Below, in pieces: positions 9,552-18,864 of a DNA stretch of 64,000 nt. Below the pieces are notes generated by a model. That model did no database searches and was not told the origin of the DNA. It worked only from the letters and a program-made list of their open reading frames with translations. This stretch comes from Hyunsoonleella pacifica (GTDB lineage Bacteria; Bacteroidota; Bacteroidia; Flavobacteriales; Flavobacteriaceae). The stretch is taken from positions 62,001-126,000 of the forward strand of contig NZ_SIRS01000003.1 of the NCBI RefSeq assembly GCF_004310335.1, read 5' to 3'. The position numbers and the translations under genes were made by a program. Position 1 is the first letter of the stretch. Each line of letters starts with the position of its first letter.

Positions 9552-10790
9552 ATGGAAGGATTATTTACAGCAAATAATGTATGGATGATGATTTGTACAG
9601 CACTCGTTTTCTTTATGCATACAGGATTTGCGTTTTTAGAGATTGGATTAACAAGACAAAAAAATACAATCAATATATTATTCAAAAACATATTTATCAT
9701 CACGGTAGGTTTGTTATTGTATTATTTAATTGGTTTCAACTTAATGTACCCTGGGTTTGAAGAAGGATCTGCTGGATTTTTTGACTTTGCAGGATTTGGA
9801 ATTGCACCTCCAGAAAATGGAATGACACCAGAATATGCTGATGGTGGTTATACTTGGTGGACAGATTTCTTATTCCAAGGTATGTTTGCCGCCACTGCTG
9901 CTACCATTGTATCTGGAGCAGTTGCTGAGCGCATGAAAATAGGACCTTTTATGATGTTTACATTAATATATGTAGGTATTGTATATCCACTTGCTGGCTC
10001 ATGGAAATGGGGTGGTGGGTTTTTAGATATGAGAGAAACTCCTTTTTATGACTTTGCTGGTTCTACATTAGTACATTCAGTAGGTGGTTGGGCTGCTTTA
10101 GTTGCAGTTTGGTTGCTAGGATCTAGAATTGGAAAATTTAAAGATGGAAAACCACAAGCTATTCCTGGCCATAGTATCCCTATGGCAACAGCAGGTGTAT
10201 TAATTCTTTGGTTAGGTTGGTTTGGGTTTAACGGAGGCTCTGTACTTTCTGCCGATCCTGAATTAACATCTTTAACTTTAGTAACAACATGTTTAGCTGC
10301 TGCTGCAGGTGGTGTTGTTGCAGCTTTTGTATCGTTTTTAAAGTATAAGAATTTAGATTTAACTATGTTCTTAAATGGTATATTAGGAGGTTTAGTTGGT
10401 ATTACCGCTGGAGCGGATCAAATGAGCCCTGAAAATGCGATTGCTATTGGAGCAATTGCTGGTGCTTTAATTGTATTTGCAGTTGCATTTATAGATGCTA
10501 TTAAATTAGATGATCCTGTAGGAGCTATAGCAGTACATTTAATTTGTGGAATTTGGGGAACTCTTGCAGTTGGTATTTTTGGAAAACTAGCTGGTATTGA
10601 TCAATTTATTAGCCAATTGGTTGGTATTTTATCTTACGCTGCTATCTGTGTACCTTCATCCTTTATTATTTTCTTTATAATGAAGAAAACAGTGGGTATT
10701 AGAGTTTCTGAAAGAGAAGAGTTAGAAGGATTAGATGCCCATGAACATGGCATGGACGCTTATCCAGACTTTAGATTGAATGAACACTAA
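9552..10790 (+). CDS. amt: Ammonium transporter (Amt family), second copy
   Basis: This 412-residue Amt paralogue has the twin pore histidines at H175 (STLVHSVGGW) and H329 (AIAVHLICG) and the signature LGWFGFNGGS. It differs clearly from the copy at 7671: it starts directly with a membrane segment and has a longer loop at about 68-103. It is cotranscribed with P-II and so is the likely P-II-gated channel. Two Amt genes with different upstream partners (porin versus P-II) suggest different affinity or regulation; that is inference. Confidence 0.96.
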   Translation: MEGLFTANNVWMMICTALVFFMHTGFAFLEIGLTRQKNTINILFKNIFIITVGLLLYYLIGFNLMYPGFEEGSAGFFDFAGFGIAPPENGMTPEYADGGYTWWTDFLFQGMFAATAATIVSGAVAERMKIGPFMMFTLIYVGIVYPLAGSWKWGGGFLDMRETPFYDFAGSTLVHSVGGWAALVAVWLLGSRIGKFKDGKPQAIPGHSIPMATAGVLILWLGWFGFNGGSVLSADPELTSLTLVTTCLAAAAGGVVAAFVSFLKYKNLDLTMFLNGILGGLVGITAGADQMSPENAIAIGAIAGALIVFAVAFIDAIKLDDPVGAIAVHLICGIWGTLAVGIFGKLAGIDQFISQLVGILSYAAICVPSSFIIFFIMKKTVGIRVSEREELEGLDAHEHGMDAYPDFRLNEH

Positions 10791-10816
10791 TACATAGCAC
10801 TGATTATTAATTAAAT

Positions 10817-10850
10817 AAAAAGGTCTCCTAAAATTTCAGGAGACCTTTTT
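10817..10850. terminator. Bidirectional terminator
   Basis: A perfect 13-bp stem (10817-10829 with 10838-10850) has A and T runs on both sides. It sits between the convergent second amt and astacin-like genes and overlaps none of the amt coding sequence. Confidence 0.88.
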
Positions 10851-10852
10851 AT

Positions 10853-12349
10853 TTAGAATTTTTCTGAAAACCATATAGTTCCATTATTAGAACCGTCTAA
10901 TTTATCTATTCTAAACGAACCTATCTGAGGATCAGGTTGTTTGATGAATTCATTTATTGTAAGACTATATCTGAGAAGCATAGTTCCACTATTCCGTGCA
11001 TTTCGAACAGATACATAAATTTCATTTCCAGCATTTCCAATATCATTAAACCTTTCCCATACACCTGATACATAAGGAGCAATGTCAATAGTATTTATTA
11101 TAACTCCAGAAGAATTAAAGACTTTAATTTTGTCTTCTGATAGAACCCAAGCATTGCCTTGATTATCAACTGTCAATCTTTTAAAAGAATTATCTTTTAT
11201 TACACTAGTCCATGAGTTGCCATTCTTCCTATACAGATAAATATCATTTCTTCTTCCTACTTGCGACAAACAAAAAATAGTTCCATTCCCTTCTGAAATA
11301 TCTATTGTTTTATTATTATAACCAGTTGAAGATGAAAGTATATCCCCGTTATTTGCAATATCAATACCATATTCTCCAGAATTGAAGTTACTATTTATTT
11401 TTATTCCATTTTTATACAATTCATGCTTAAAACGATTTTTCTTTACATATATATAATCACCATTTGAATTTGCTCCTACATCAATAATATCTCCCGATGT
11501 ATTTATATTTTGAACAGAATTAGGAGTATAGTACATGTCTAACAAAGCATTAGCATCTGTAACTGATAAGTTAGACCCTCCAGAAAATGGAAGACCATCA
11601 CTTATTCTTGTCATTGTTGGTAATGACGAATTTATTGCAGAGCCATTGAAAGAAGAATATAACATTATAGAATTGAAATCAAGACTGGTACCGTAGGCTT
11701 GGGATATGCTTATTTCGTAATTATGCGAAAATTCAGATTGAATATTCCCCCAATTTACAGCAATGAAATTATCCCTGTCAGGTCTTGTGTGTTCATGAAA
11801 GAAGCCTAAAGCATGAAGTATTTCATGAATGATTGTTCTTTGTGTTGTGCATACTAACTCAATTTCTTGCCTTCCTCCAATCATCCCTAATTTAGATCTC
11901 CCACAAAAATTACCTGTACTATTTACGAAATCTATATAGTTACCTGAAGCTTGTTCAACAAAATTAATATTGGTGGCAGATTCTAAAGTATTAATAGCGG
12001 TAAGAATATCACTTCTAGCTGCAGTAAATGATATGTTAAAATTAACAGTGCTATTTGTCCATCGATTTAGAAATACACCAGGGGCGGCCTTACTTTTTGA
12101 AAATTCTTGCCCCTCAATAGGTCCATGTTTTAAAAATTCAATTTGATTTTCAGTTAAAATAATATCATCTTCAAAAACATTTTTACCATTAATATTTCTG
12201 TATGTAACTTGTTTCCCGTCATAAGTATCAATAGTTATTAATTCTCCAAGGCTTGATGGCTCAATTGAGCTGTTTTCTTGATTGTCTGTTCCTTTACTAC
12301 AATTAGTTAAAGTCAAAAACAGACTAAGGACAAAAAACATTTTCTTCAT
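10853..12349 (-). CDS. Astacin-like (M12A) zinc metalloprotease lipoprotein
   Basis: The 498-residue protein begins with a lipoprotein signal (lipobox LTNC, Cys17). The extended zinc motif HEILHALGFFHE at 175-186, followed by TRPDRD, is the astacin signature. A Met-turn (SIML, near 227-230, then Tyr) follows, where typical astacins have SxMHY. Residues after about 285 form repeated short beta segments with GD and NG turns, resembling a beta-propeller or other repeat domain I cannot name. It probably sits on the outer membrane and cleaves proteins outside the cell. It stands alone between two terminators. The catalytic call is strong and the C-terminal domain is uncertain. Confidence 0.88.
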   Translation of the reverse strand: MKKMFFVLSLFLTLTNCSKGTDNQENSSIEPSSLGELITIDTYDGKQVTYRNINGKNVFEDDIILTENQIEFLKHGPIEGQEFSKSKAAPGVFLNRWTNSTVNFNISFTAARSDILTAINTLESATNINFVEQASGNYIDFVNSTGNFCGRSKLGMIGGRQEIELVCTTQRTIIHEILHALGFFHEHTRPDRDNFIAVNWGNIQSEFSHNYEISISQAYGTSLDFNSIMLYSSFNGSAINSSLPTMTRISDGLPFSGGSNLSVTDANALLDMYYTPNSVQNINTSGDIIDVGANSNGDYIYVKKNRFKHELYKNGIKINSNFNSGEYGIDIANNGDILSSSTGYNNKTIDISEGNGTIFCLSQVGRRNDIYLYRKNGNSWTSVIKDNSFKRLTVDNQGNAWVLSEDKIKVFNSSGVIINTIDIAPYVSGVWERFNDIGNAGNEIYVSVRNARNSGTMLLRYSLTINEFIKQPDPQIGSFRIDKLDGSNNGTIWFSEKF

Positions 12350-12450
12350 AATAATTAAAATTTAAGATTAATATTACTCGAATATAGGTATAAGTTTTTA
12401 TTATAAATATGATTTTTCTCATATTTAAGCATGATTAATCACTCTCTTTT

Positions 12451-12496
12451 CATTTAATAAAAAAAGTCTCGAATACGAGACTTTTTTTATTAAATG
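12451..12496 (-). terminator. Strong terminator after ppc
   Basis: A perfect 21-bp stem (12451-12471 with 12476-12496) with a 4-nt loop has the core GTCTCG/CGAGAC between A and T runs. It is 22 bp past the ppc stop and should end ppc transcription. Confidence 0.9.
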
Positions 12497-12517
12497 AAGT
12501 AAGTTTAAATTCTAAAA

Positions 12518-15109
12518 TTATGCCGAATTTCTACTTGCATTAATATTACCAAATAGAGATCGTGTAACTATCTTTTCAAAGATTAATCGCTCTGCATCAT
12601 CTTTTGGCACTCCTGCTTTATCAAAATCTTGAACCTTTTTAAGCGCATATTGCTGAATAGTTAATAATGGTAACACAATAGATTCTCTAACTTGAATAGA
12701 GGCTTTACCCGCAGGTTCATTTTCCATTAACTCCTCATACCCTGTAAGCTTAAGCAATAGTCTTTTTGTTATTTGGTATTCATCAAAAATAATCTGCCAG
12801 AATCCGCCAAACTCTTCATCTTTGGCCATGTATTTAGTAAGGTCAAAGAAAGATTTTGTTAAAGACATCATACTATTTTCTAAAAGCGTTTTAAAGAATT
12901 TAGAGTTTTTATAAAGACTTACAACTTTATCCCATTCCCCACTATCTTCATATTTCTTCAAAGCAGTTCCTACACCATAAAATCCTGGAACGTTTTGTTT
13001 TAACTGACTCCAAGACCCCACAAAAGGAATGGCTCTTAAATCTGAGAAAACCAATTTATCAGACTTACCACGTTTTGATGGTCTACTACCAATATTTGTC
13101 TTAGCGTAGTATTTCAAGGTACTCATACGCTCTAAATATGGAATAAAGCATTCATGACTCTTAAAGTCTTTGTACATCTGGTAACTCGTTTCGGCTAAAT
13201 CGTTCATTACCGCTCTATCTTCATCAGATAAACGATTTTTATTACCATCAATTCTGTTTTTAATACCAGAACTAATTAATTGTTCTAGGTTATATTGGGA
13301 AGAATCGTTGGTTCCAAAGTTAGAACTTACCGTTTGTCCTTGAATGGTAATTTGCACCTCTTTATCTTCGATAGTTGGCCCTAATGAAGAATAGAAATTA
13401 TGCGTTTTTCCTCCTCCACGTGCTGGTGGTCCACCACGTCCGTCAAAGAAAATAGCAGTAACATCGTATTTTCTAGACATCTCCGTTAAAGCTTCTTTAG
13501 CTTTGTAAATACCCCAGTTTGCCATAAGATATCCACCATCTTTAGTCCCATCAGAGAAACCAAGCATGATATGTTGTTTGTTTCCTCTAGCTTTTAAATG
13601 CGCTCTGTATTCTGGATTTTGGTATAATTGTTCCATAACACCCGGAGCGTTTTCTAAATCTGGGATAGTTTCAAACAATGGTGCTACATCAACAGTTAAA
13701 TCATCTTTAAAAGCTACTATTTTTAACATGGCGAATAACTGCATTACGTTAAGTGCTGTTTGGTTATTACTAATAATATACCTGTTAGCACCACGTTCAC
13801 CATTTGCTTTTTGGATGTCTTTTATAATGGCAATGGTTTTAAGCGTATTTCTAACCATTTCATCTTCAAAAGCATCTAAATCATCAACATCATCAGTGGC
13901 TTTAGAAAGTATTTCAATTTGTTCAGCCTCAGATAAATCATGATAATTTTTAGGGAAAGATGAGTCTCCTCTAGCAATTAAACTATCTATTACTGTAGTA
14001 AACACACTGTGATGTATTCTACTATCTTGTCTAATATCAAGCGAAGCAAATCTGTAATCAAAAAGATGCACTCTATTTATTAGATTGTTAATTTCATTGA
14101 CATACAGAGATTGATGCTCTTCAACAATAACATCTCTAATACTCAGCAGTTCATTTCTTAATTCACTTGCTGAAATAGCTTTTTTAGTTTTGAGATTGAT
14201 ACTGTATTCATACATGACAGTTTCAAGACGAATAATACGCTCCTCAACATCTCTAAATGTTAATTTCTTTCTTAAATCTCTTAAATCTTGATAGTACTTT
14301 TTAAGGATAGCTTTTTTAAGCTTTTTAGCAACTTTTAGTGTAGTTTCTGGTTTTACAAACGGGTTACCATCACGGTCTCCTCCTGGCCAGAATCCAATAT
14401 TTATAATGTCGTTATGTTTCTTACCATCATCATAAATATTTGTTTGTATGTAATTATAAATATCGCCAAATGTTTTATAAAACACATTTTCAAGATACCA
14501 AATTAAACTCTTAGCTTCTTGATACGGTGTTGGCTTTTTATGTTTAAAGAAAGGAGTTTTTCCTAATTGACCAAATAAGTTATTTATACCATTAAGATCG
14601 TTCTCTTTAATAGCTTGCGTTAAGTTTGTAATAATACCTAAAACAGAACCAGGGTAAAACTGTGTTGGATGCGCCGTTAAAACTATTCGCACTTTAAACT
14701 CTTCAAGAAAATCTTTAAGTTCTTCTAGTTTTCCTTCAGACCTTGCATTCCCCTTTAAATTTCTTAATGTACCTACACCGTCCATATTGTTTACCACAGG
14801 AAAAGCTGCATCTTCTATGGCATCAAACAACACTACTTGTCGCTCTATGTACTGTATAAATCTAAAAAGAAGATCTATTTGACTCTTTTCATTTCTTCTC
14901 GCCTGATATTTTTCAAAAAATGTATCAACAATAGTTGTTGGATCATCTCCATTTGCAAAACCTTTTTCACATGTTTCATGAAATAATGGCAACAAAACCC
15001 CAGTTTTGGTTACCGCATCAAAAGGCAATGTCATAAAAATACTATTGTATATATTGTATTTAGACAATACGGTTTGATTAAATCTATTTAATTTAGGTTC
15101 TACAGACAT
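12518..15109 (-). CDS. ppc: Phosphoenolpyruvate carboxylase
   Basis: This 863-residue cytoplasmic enzyme fixes bicarbonate onto PEP to give oxaloacetate, refilling the TCA cycle. The catalytic His motif VLTAHPT is at 143-149 (H147). GGDRDGNPFV, FFDGRGGPPARGGGKTH and GFSDGTKDGGY match the other PEPC active-site blocks. The lysine-rich segments and length suit the Bacteroidota subtype. The C-terminus ends NASRNSA rather than the usual RNTG, so the conserved C-terminal tail differs. It is a single-gene unit with a -7 element at 15136 and a strong terminator. Confidence 0.96.
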   Translation of the reverse strand: MSVEPKLNRFNQTVLSKYNIYNSIFMTLPFDAVTKTGVLLPLFHETCEKGFANGDDPTTIVDTFFEKYQARRNEKSQIDLLFRFIQYIERQVVLFDAIEDAAFPVVNNMDGVGTLRNLKGNARSEGKLEELKDFLEEFKVRIVLTAHPTQFYPGSVLGIITNLTQAIKENDLNGINNLFGQLGKTPFFKHKKPTPYQEAKSLIWYLENVFYKTFGDIYNYIQTNIYDDGKKHNDIINIGFWPGGDRDGNPFVKPETTLKVAKKLKKAILKKYYQDLRDLRKKLTFRDVEERIIRLETVMYEYSINLKTKKAISASELRNELLSIRDVIVEEHQSLYVNEINNLINRVHLFDYRFASLDIRQDSRIHHSVFTTVIDSLIARGDSSFPKNYHDLSEAEQIEILSKATDDVDDLDAFEDEMVRNTLKTIAIIKDIQKANGERGANRYIISNNQTALNVMQLFAMLKIVAFKDDLTVDVAPLFETIPDLENAPGVMEQLYQNPEYRAHLKARGNKQHIMLGFSDGTKDGGYLMANWGIYKAKEALTEMSRKYDVTAIFFDGRGGPPARGGGKTHNFYSSLGPTIEDKEVQITIQGQTVSSNFGTNDSSQYNLEQLISSGIKNRIDGNKNRLSDEDRAVMNDLAETSYQMYKDFKSHECFIPYLERMSTLKYYAKTNIGSRPSKRGKSDKLVFSDLRAIPFVGSWSQLKQNVPGFYGVGTALKKYEDSGEWDKVVSLYKNSKFFKTLLENSMMSLTKSFFDLTKYMAKDEEFGGFWQIIFDEYQITKRLLLKLTGYEELMENEPAGKASIQVRESIVLPLLTIQQYALKKVQDFDKAGVPKDDAERLIFEKIVTRSLFGNINASRNSA

Positions 15110-15135
15110 ATATTCAGCTTTAATTAAACTAGCTG

Positions 15136-15143
15136 CAAAAATA
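15136..15143 (-). promoter_or_regulatory. Putative -7 element of ppc
   Basis: On the minus strand this reads TATTTTTG, a full TAnnTTTG match. Transcription would start about 20 nt before the ppc ATG. The -33 position reads poorly. Confidence 0.4.
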
Positions 15144-15417
15144 CTAAAGGTTTGTTGAAACTACCAGTCCATTTTAAGTTTTGTTAAATTTTATAATTAT
15201 AAGAATTCTAGTTGTGAATTATTGAATAAAAAACCAACAAAGGCAATATCTTATTAATTTATATTGATACTTGAATTGTTAAATCAAAAAACTTTTACAA
15301 TAATGAATTAGTATCAAACTTCATTTTAAGCCTTCTTTTCTAAAGATTTTAATTTTTGATTTTATTAAAAATTGTTACTTTTATTATTAATCAACTAACA
15401 ATTTAATCAAAAGATTA

Positions 15418-15447
15418 AAGGTCTTTTATAAGACCTTATTTTTATTT
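15418..15447 (+). terminator. Terminator-like hairpin in the nadA leader
   Basis: AAGGTCTT (15418-15425) pairs with AAGACCTT (15430-15437) around a 4-nt loop, and an A/T tract with TTTTT follows. It lies 100 bp upstream of the nadA start. A near-consensus promoter (TTG at 15356-15358, N17, TACTTTTA at 15376-15383) precedes it, so it could end a short leader RNA or act as an attenuator. Confidence 0.5.
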
Positions 15448-15546
15448 AAAATAAAGTATTATCAAGCTTTTTTATTAAGATATTTGCACTTATAGAAGTA
15501 TAAACTACCCTCAGCCAACACTGTTTTTTGATTAACATTTAAATTA

Positions 15547-16473
15547 ATGGATTTAGTAAAGGAAATAAATCGTCTAAAAAAAGAAAAAAATGCTGTGATT
15601 TTAGCGCATTATTATCAGGTAGGCGAAATACAGGATATTGCAGATTACGTAGGTGATAGTTTAGGATTATCTCAACAAGCAGCTAAGACAGATGCTGATA
15701 TGATTGTATTTGCTGGGGTGCATTTTATGGCAGAAACGGCAAAAATACTGAGTCCAGACAAAAAGGTAGTACTTCCTGATTTAAATGCTGGTTGTTCCTT
15801 GGCAGATTCTTGTCCTCCAGAAGCTTTTGAAAAATTCACAAAGGCACATCCAAACCACGTGGTAATAACTTATGTAAACTGCTCAGCAGAAATTAAAGCC
15901 TTGAGTGATATTGTTTGTACCTCATCTAACGCGCTTAAAATTGTAAATTCAATACCTAAAGAGACACCTATTATTTTTGCTCCTGATAAAAATTTAGGCA
16001 AATATATTATCAATGAAACAGGTAGAGATATGTTACTTTGGGATGGTAGTTGTATTGTACACGAAGCGTTTTCTATGGATAAACTAATAGAACTTCACAA
16101 AAAATATCCAGATTATAAAATCATAGCTCACCCTGAGTCTGAAACCCACATATTAAATACTGCTACTTATATTGGATCTACATCTGGGATGATTAATTAT
16201 GTTAAGGAGCATCAAGATCAAAAATTTATAGTGGCTACCGAAGCTGGTATTTTACATAAAATGCAGCAAGAAATGCCAAATACAGAATTAGTACCAGCAC
16301 CAGCAAAAGAAGACAATACGTGTGCTTGTAGCGAATGCCATTTCATGAAAATGAACACCATGCAAAAATTATATGATTGTATGCTACATGAATCTCCCCA
16401 AATAGAGGTAGATCCTGCTATAATTAAACGTGCATTGTTACCTATAGAGCGCATGCTAGAGCTTTCAAAATAA
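15547..16473 (+). CDS. nadA: Quinolinate synthase
   Basis: The 308-residue NadA condenses iminoaspartate (from NadB) with dihydroxyacetone phosphate to quinolinate in de novo NAD synthesis. HYYQ at 21-24, GCSLADSC (C83, C89), VNCSAE (C112), DGSCIVHE (C169) and the late [13 protein letters not shown] block (C259-C264) match the family; three cysteines hold a 4Fe-4S cluster. Cys83, Cys169 and one of the late cysteines are the likely ligands by analogy with known NadA. It is followed after 3 bp by nadB, forming an operon. Confidence 0.96.
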   Translation: MDLVKEINRLKKEKNAVILAHYYQVGEIQDIADYVGDSLGLSQQAAKTDADMIVFAGVHFMAETAKILSPDKKVVLPDLNAGCSLADSCPPEAFEKFTKAHPNHVVITYVNCSAEIKALSDIVCTSSNALKIVNSIPKETPIIFAPDKNLGKYIINETGRDMLLWDGSCIVHEAFSMDKLIELHKKYPDYKIIAHPESETHILNTATYIGSTSGMINYVKEHQDQKFIVATEAGILHKMQQEMPNTELVPAPAKEDNTCACSECHFMKMNTMQKLYDCMLHESPQIEVDPAIIKRALLPIERMLELSK

Positions 16474-16476
16474 ATT

Positions 16477-18045
16477 ATGATTACTACTAACTATTTAGTA
16501 ATTGGTTCTGGTATCGCAGGTTTAACCTTTGCCGTTAAAATTGCTGAAGAATTCCCGGATAGAAAAGTAGTTATTGTTACTAAAGATAGTGAGGACGAAT
16601 CTAACACCAAATACGCCCAAGGCGGTGTTGCAATTGTTTTAGACAAAGATCAAGACTCTTTTAAAAAGCATATTAAAGACACTCTAAGAGCTGGCGACGG
16701 CCTTTGTAAAGAGGATGTGGTTAAAATGGTGGTAAAGGAAGGTCCAAAACGATTAAAGGAGCTTCTACTTTGGGGTGCTAATTTTGACACCAATGCAGAT
16801 GGTAAGTTCCGTTTAGGTAAAGAAGGAGGACATTCTGAATATCGAATTATACACCATAAAGATATTACAGGTTTTGAGATTGAACGTGCATTATTGACAC
16901 GTGTACATCAATTAGAAAATATAGAATTACTGCCCTATCATTTTGCGATAGACCTTATTACAAAACACCACATAGATGATAAAAAAGCTGAGGATAATAC
17001 GTGCTATGGTGCTTATGTATTGAATGAAAAAACAGGACATGTTTTTACGGTTAAGGCAGATAGTACATTGTTAGCAACCGGTGGTATAGGTTGTGTTTAT
17101 GGCCACACTACAAACCCTGTTATTGCAACTGGCGACGGTATTGCTATGGCTTACAGAGCCAAGGCTCGTATTAAGGATATGGAGTTTGTGCAATTTCACC
17201 CAACAGCTTTATATGACGCAGAAGGTGGATCTTCGTTTTTAATCTCTGAAGCTGTAAGAGGTTTTGGAGCCTACTTAAGAAACAAAGAAGGCTATCGATT
17301 TATGCCCGATTATGATGAGCGTGCTGAGTTAGCTTCTAGAGACATTGTATCACAAAGTATTGATAGTGAGTTAAAAAAATCTGGTGCACCACATGTATAT
17401 TTAGACTGTACCCACTTAGATATGGATGCTTTTGTAGAACATTTCCCTAATATCTACAATGAATGCTTAAAACGCCATATTAATATAAAAACCGATTGGA
17501 TTCCAGTAGTACCTGCTTCTCATTATTTGTGTGGAGGTATTAAGGTGAACAAAAAAGGAAAAACTACTATTAAAAATTTATTTTCCTGTGGTGAATGTTC
17601 TAGAACAGGACTACACGGTGCAAATAGGTTAGCTTCAAATTCATTATTAGAGGCTTTGGTATATGCACACAATATTTTTAAATATCATACAAAGCATACT
17701 ATTGAAACAGTAAATCTAGACATTCCTCGTTGGAATGACGAGGGCACTGTAATTCCTGAAGAACATATTTTAATTCAACATAATTTAAAAGAATTACAAG
17801 CACTTATGCGTGATTACGTTGGTATCGTTAGAAACAATGCGCGCTTAAAACGTGCCATAAAACGTTTGGATGTAATTTATACAGAGGTTGAAGATTTGTA
17901 TCGCGAATCTAAAGTAACAACATCCTTATGTGAACTAAGGAATATGATAAATGTGGCACACTTAATTATCAATCAATCTTTAGATCGTAAAGAAAATAAA
18001 GGTGGTTATTTTAATAGTGATAATATAAAAGTTATTGTTGGTTAA
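16477..18045 (+). CDS. nadB: L-aspartate oxidase
   Basis: This 522-residue flavoenzyme oxidises L-aspartate to iminoaspartate, the NadA substrate. It has the N-terminal FAD motif VIGSGIAGLTFAVK, the fumarate reductase/succinate dehydrogenase-type blocks (KYAQGGVAIV, HPTALYD, EAVRGFGAYLRN, SHYLCGGI, GLHGANRLASNSLLEALV) and the helical C-terminal domain. Length is normal. It starts 3 bp after nadA, so product channelling and shared regulation are likely. A terminator follows. Confidence 0.96.
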   Translation: MITTNYLVIGSGIAGLTFAVKIAEEFPDRKVVIVTKDSEDESNTKYAQGGVAIVLDKDQDSFKKHIKDTLRAGDGLCKEDVVKMVVKEGPKRLKELLLWGANFDTNADGKFRLGKEGGHSEYRIIHHKDITGFEIERALLTRVHQLENIELLPYHFAIDLITKHHIDDKKAEDNTCYGAYVLNEKTGHVFTVKADSTLLATGGIGCVYGHTTNPVIATGDGIAMAYRAKARIKDMEFVQFHPTALYDAEGGSSFLISEAVRGFGAYLRNKEGYRFMPDYDERAELASRDIVSQSIDSELKKSGAPHVYLDCTHLDMDAFVEHFPNIYNECLKRHINIKTDWIPVVPASHYLCGGIKVNKKGKTTIKNLFSCGECSRTGLHGANRLASNSLLEALVYAHNIFKYHTKHTIETVNLDIPRWNDEGTVIPEEHILIQHNLKELQALMRDYVGIVRNNARLKRAIKRLDVIYTEVEDLYRESKVTTSLCELRNMINVAHLIINQSLDRKENKGGYFNSDNIKVIVG

Positions 18046-18062
18046 TACCTACCTAAAATAAA

Positions 18063-18089
18063 AAAGGCACTTCCCTCAAAGTGCCTTTC
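18063..18089. terminator. Bidirectional terminator between nadB and ssb
   Basis: AAAGGCACT (18063-18071) pairs with AGTGCCTTT (18079-18087), with A runs before and T-rich sequence after. It lies between the convergent nadB and ssb genes. Confidence 0.8.
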
Positions 18090-18114
18090 TTTCATTTCTG
18101 GAACAAAAAAAGGT

Positions 18115-18447
18115 TTATTTACTAAGCATCAGCAATTCGTTACATACTACTTCTGTAATATAACGTTGATTACCATCTTTATCTTCATAACTTCTATTTG
18201 TTAACTTACCTTCTATAGCGACTTCTTTTCCTTTAGAAATATAGTTTTCAACTACATTTACCAAACCACCTCTTACAACAATATTATGCCAGTAAGCTCG
18301 TTCTACTTTGTTACCGCTTTTGTCTTTATAGCTATCATCTGTAGCTAGCGAAAATTTGGCAATTTTGTTGCCATTGCTAAAGTTTACAATTTCAGGATCT
18401 TGACCTAATCTACCAATCAACTGTACTTTGTTTCTAAGTGCGTTCAT
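18115..18447 (-). CDS. ssb: Short single-stranded DNA-binding protein without acidic tail
   Basis: The 110-residue protein is almost only the OB fold of bacterial SSB: NKVQLIGRLGQDPEI, then AYWHNIVVRG, then a basic C-terminal strand. Housekeeping SSBs are usually 140-180 residues with a Gly/Pro-rich linker and an acidic DxDIPF-type tip that recruits partner proteins. Here the protein ends NELLMLSK with neither. It is therefore probably a secondary SSB, for example for natural transformation or recombination, rather than the replicative one; that role is inferred. The gene stands alone, with a hairpin in its leader. Confidence 0.88.
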   Translation of the reverse strand: MNALRNKVQLIGRLGQDPEIVNFSNGNKIAKFSLATDDSYKDKSGNKVERAYWHNIVVRGGLVNVVENYISKGKEVAIEGKLTNRSYEDKDGNQRYITEVVCNELLMLSK

Positions 18448-18486
18448 AATTTTAATTTTTAATGTTTAACAGTTAATACTATCGAG

Positions 18487-18506
18487 CCTGCCTATCGATA
18501 AGCAGG
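18487..18506. repeat. Palindrome in the ssb leader
   Basis: A 20-bp inverted repeat (CCTGC at 18487-18491, GCAGG at 18502-18506, with ATCGAT at the centre) has one mismatched pair. It lies 40-60 bp upstream of the ssb start. It could be an operator or an mRNA hairpin. Confidence 0.5.
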
Positions 18507-18598
18507 TTCTTATGTTTCGACACTGCAAAGATGTAACAGCAGCAAAAGTTTATTCGGTAATTACTCATTTAATTTCGTTTGTAAATGTTTGTAGTCGT

Positions 18599-18627
18599 TT
18601 GTAAACGGTTATTTTTTACTATATTTG
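18599..18627 (+). promoter_or_regulatory. Full-consensus Bacteroidota promoter
   Basis: TTG at 18599-18601, an 18-bp spacer, then TATATTTG at 18620-18627 match the TTG-N17-18-TAnnTTTG consensus exactly. The TTG lies in the last of three TTTGTA repeats spaced 10 bp apart (18576-18607). No gene follows on this strand, only a hairpin with a T run at 18672-18690. Confidence 0.65.
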
Positions 18628-18633
18628 GCATCT

Positions 18634-18692
18634 ATATACAATAAGGGACAAGTGAAAAATATTATTTAAACAAGCGAGAATTTCGCTTTTTT
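18634..18692 (+). ncRNA. Predicted small RNA of about 55-60 nt
   Basis: The promoter at 18599-18627 would start a transcript near 18634. The hairpin AAGCGA/TCGCTT (18672-18677 with 18683-18688), followed by eight or more T residues, would end it near 18692. No ORF is present. The stem is only 6 bp, so termination may be weak. This is prediction only, and the RNA resembles no family I know. Confidence 0.4.
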
Positions 18693-18864
18693 TTGTGAAG
18701 TCAGACCTTTAATCCATATTCAGGAATCCACTAATTCAGAAACCCTTACATGAGCATCTTGCCGAAATAGTTCTAATCAAAGGTAATTCTATCAAATAAC
18801 GTGTCGCACTAGATTAATACCTACCTCTTTTGGGCTTGGTCTTAAAATACGTCCAATAACGGTG

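Larger units (their letters stand above)
15110..15546. other. Divergent region between ppc and nadA
   Basis: This 437-bp region has no coding potential that I can see. It holds the ppc -7 element (15136-15143) and, toward nadA, a near-consensus promoter followed by a terminator-like hairpin (15356-15447), listed separately. The rest is AT-rich. Confidence 0.5.
18448..18864. other. Gene-free stretch with a predicted short transcript
   Basis: Between ssb and the decayed ORF there is no intact gene. It holds the ssb leader palindrome, 10-bp-spaced TTTGTA repeats, a full-consensus promoter and a small hairpin with a T run, each listed separately. The part from 18700 to 18864 shows nothing I recognise. 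Confidence 0.5.

Noticed and set aside
18672-18692. Terminator for nadB
   Set aside because: nadB already ends with a strong terminator at 18063-18089, and ssb, on the other strand, lies between.
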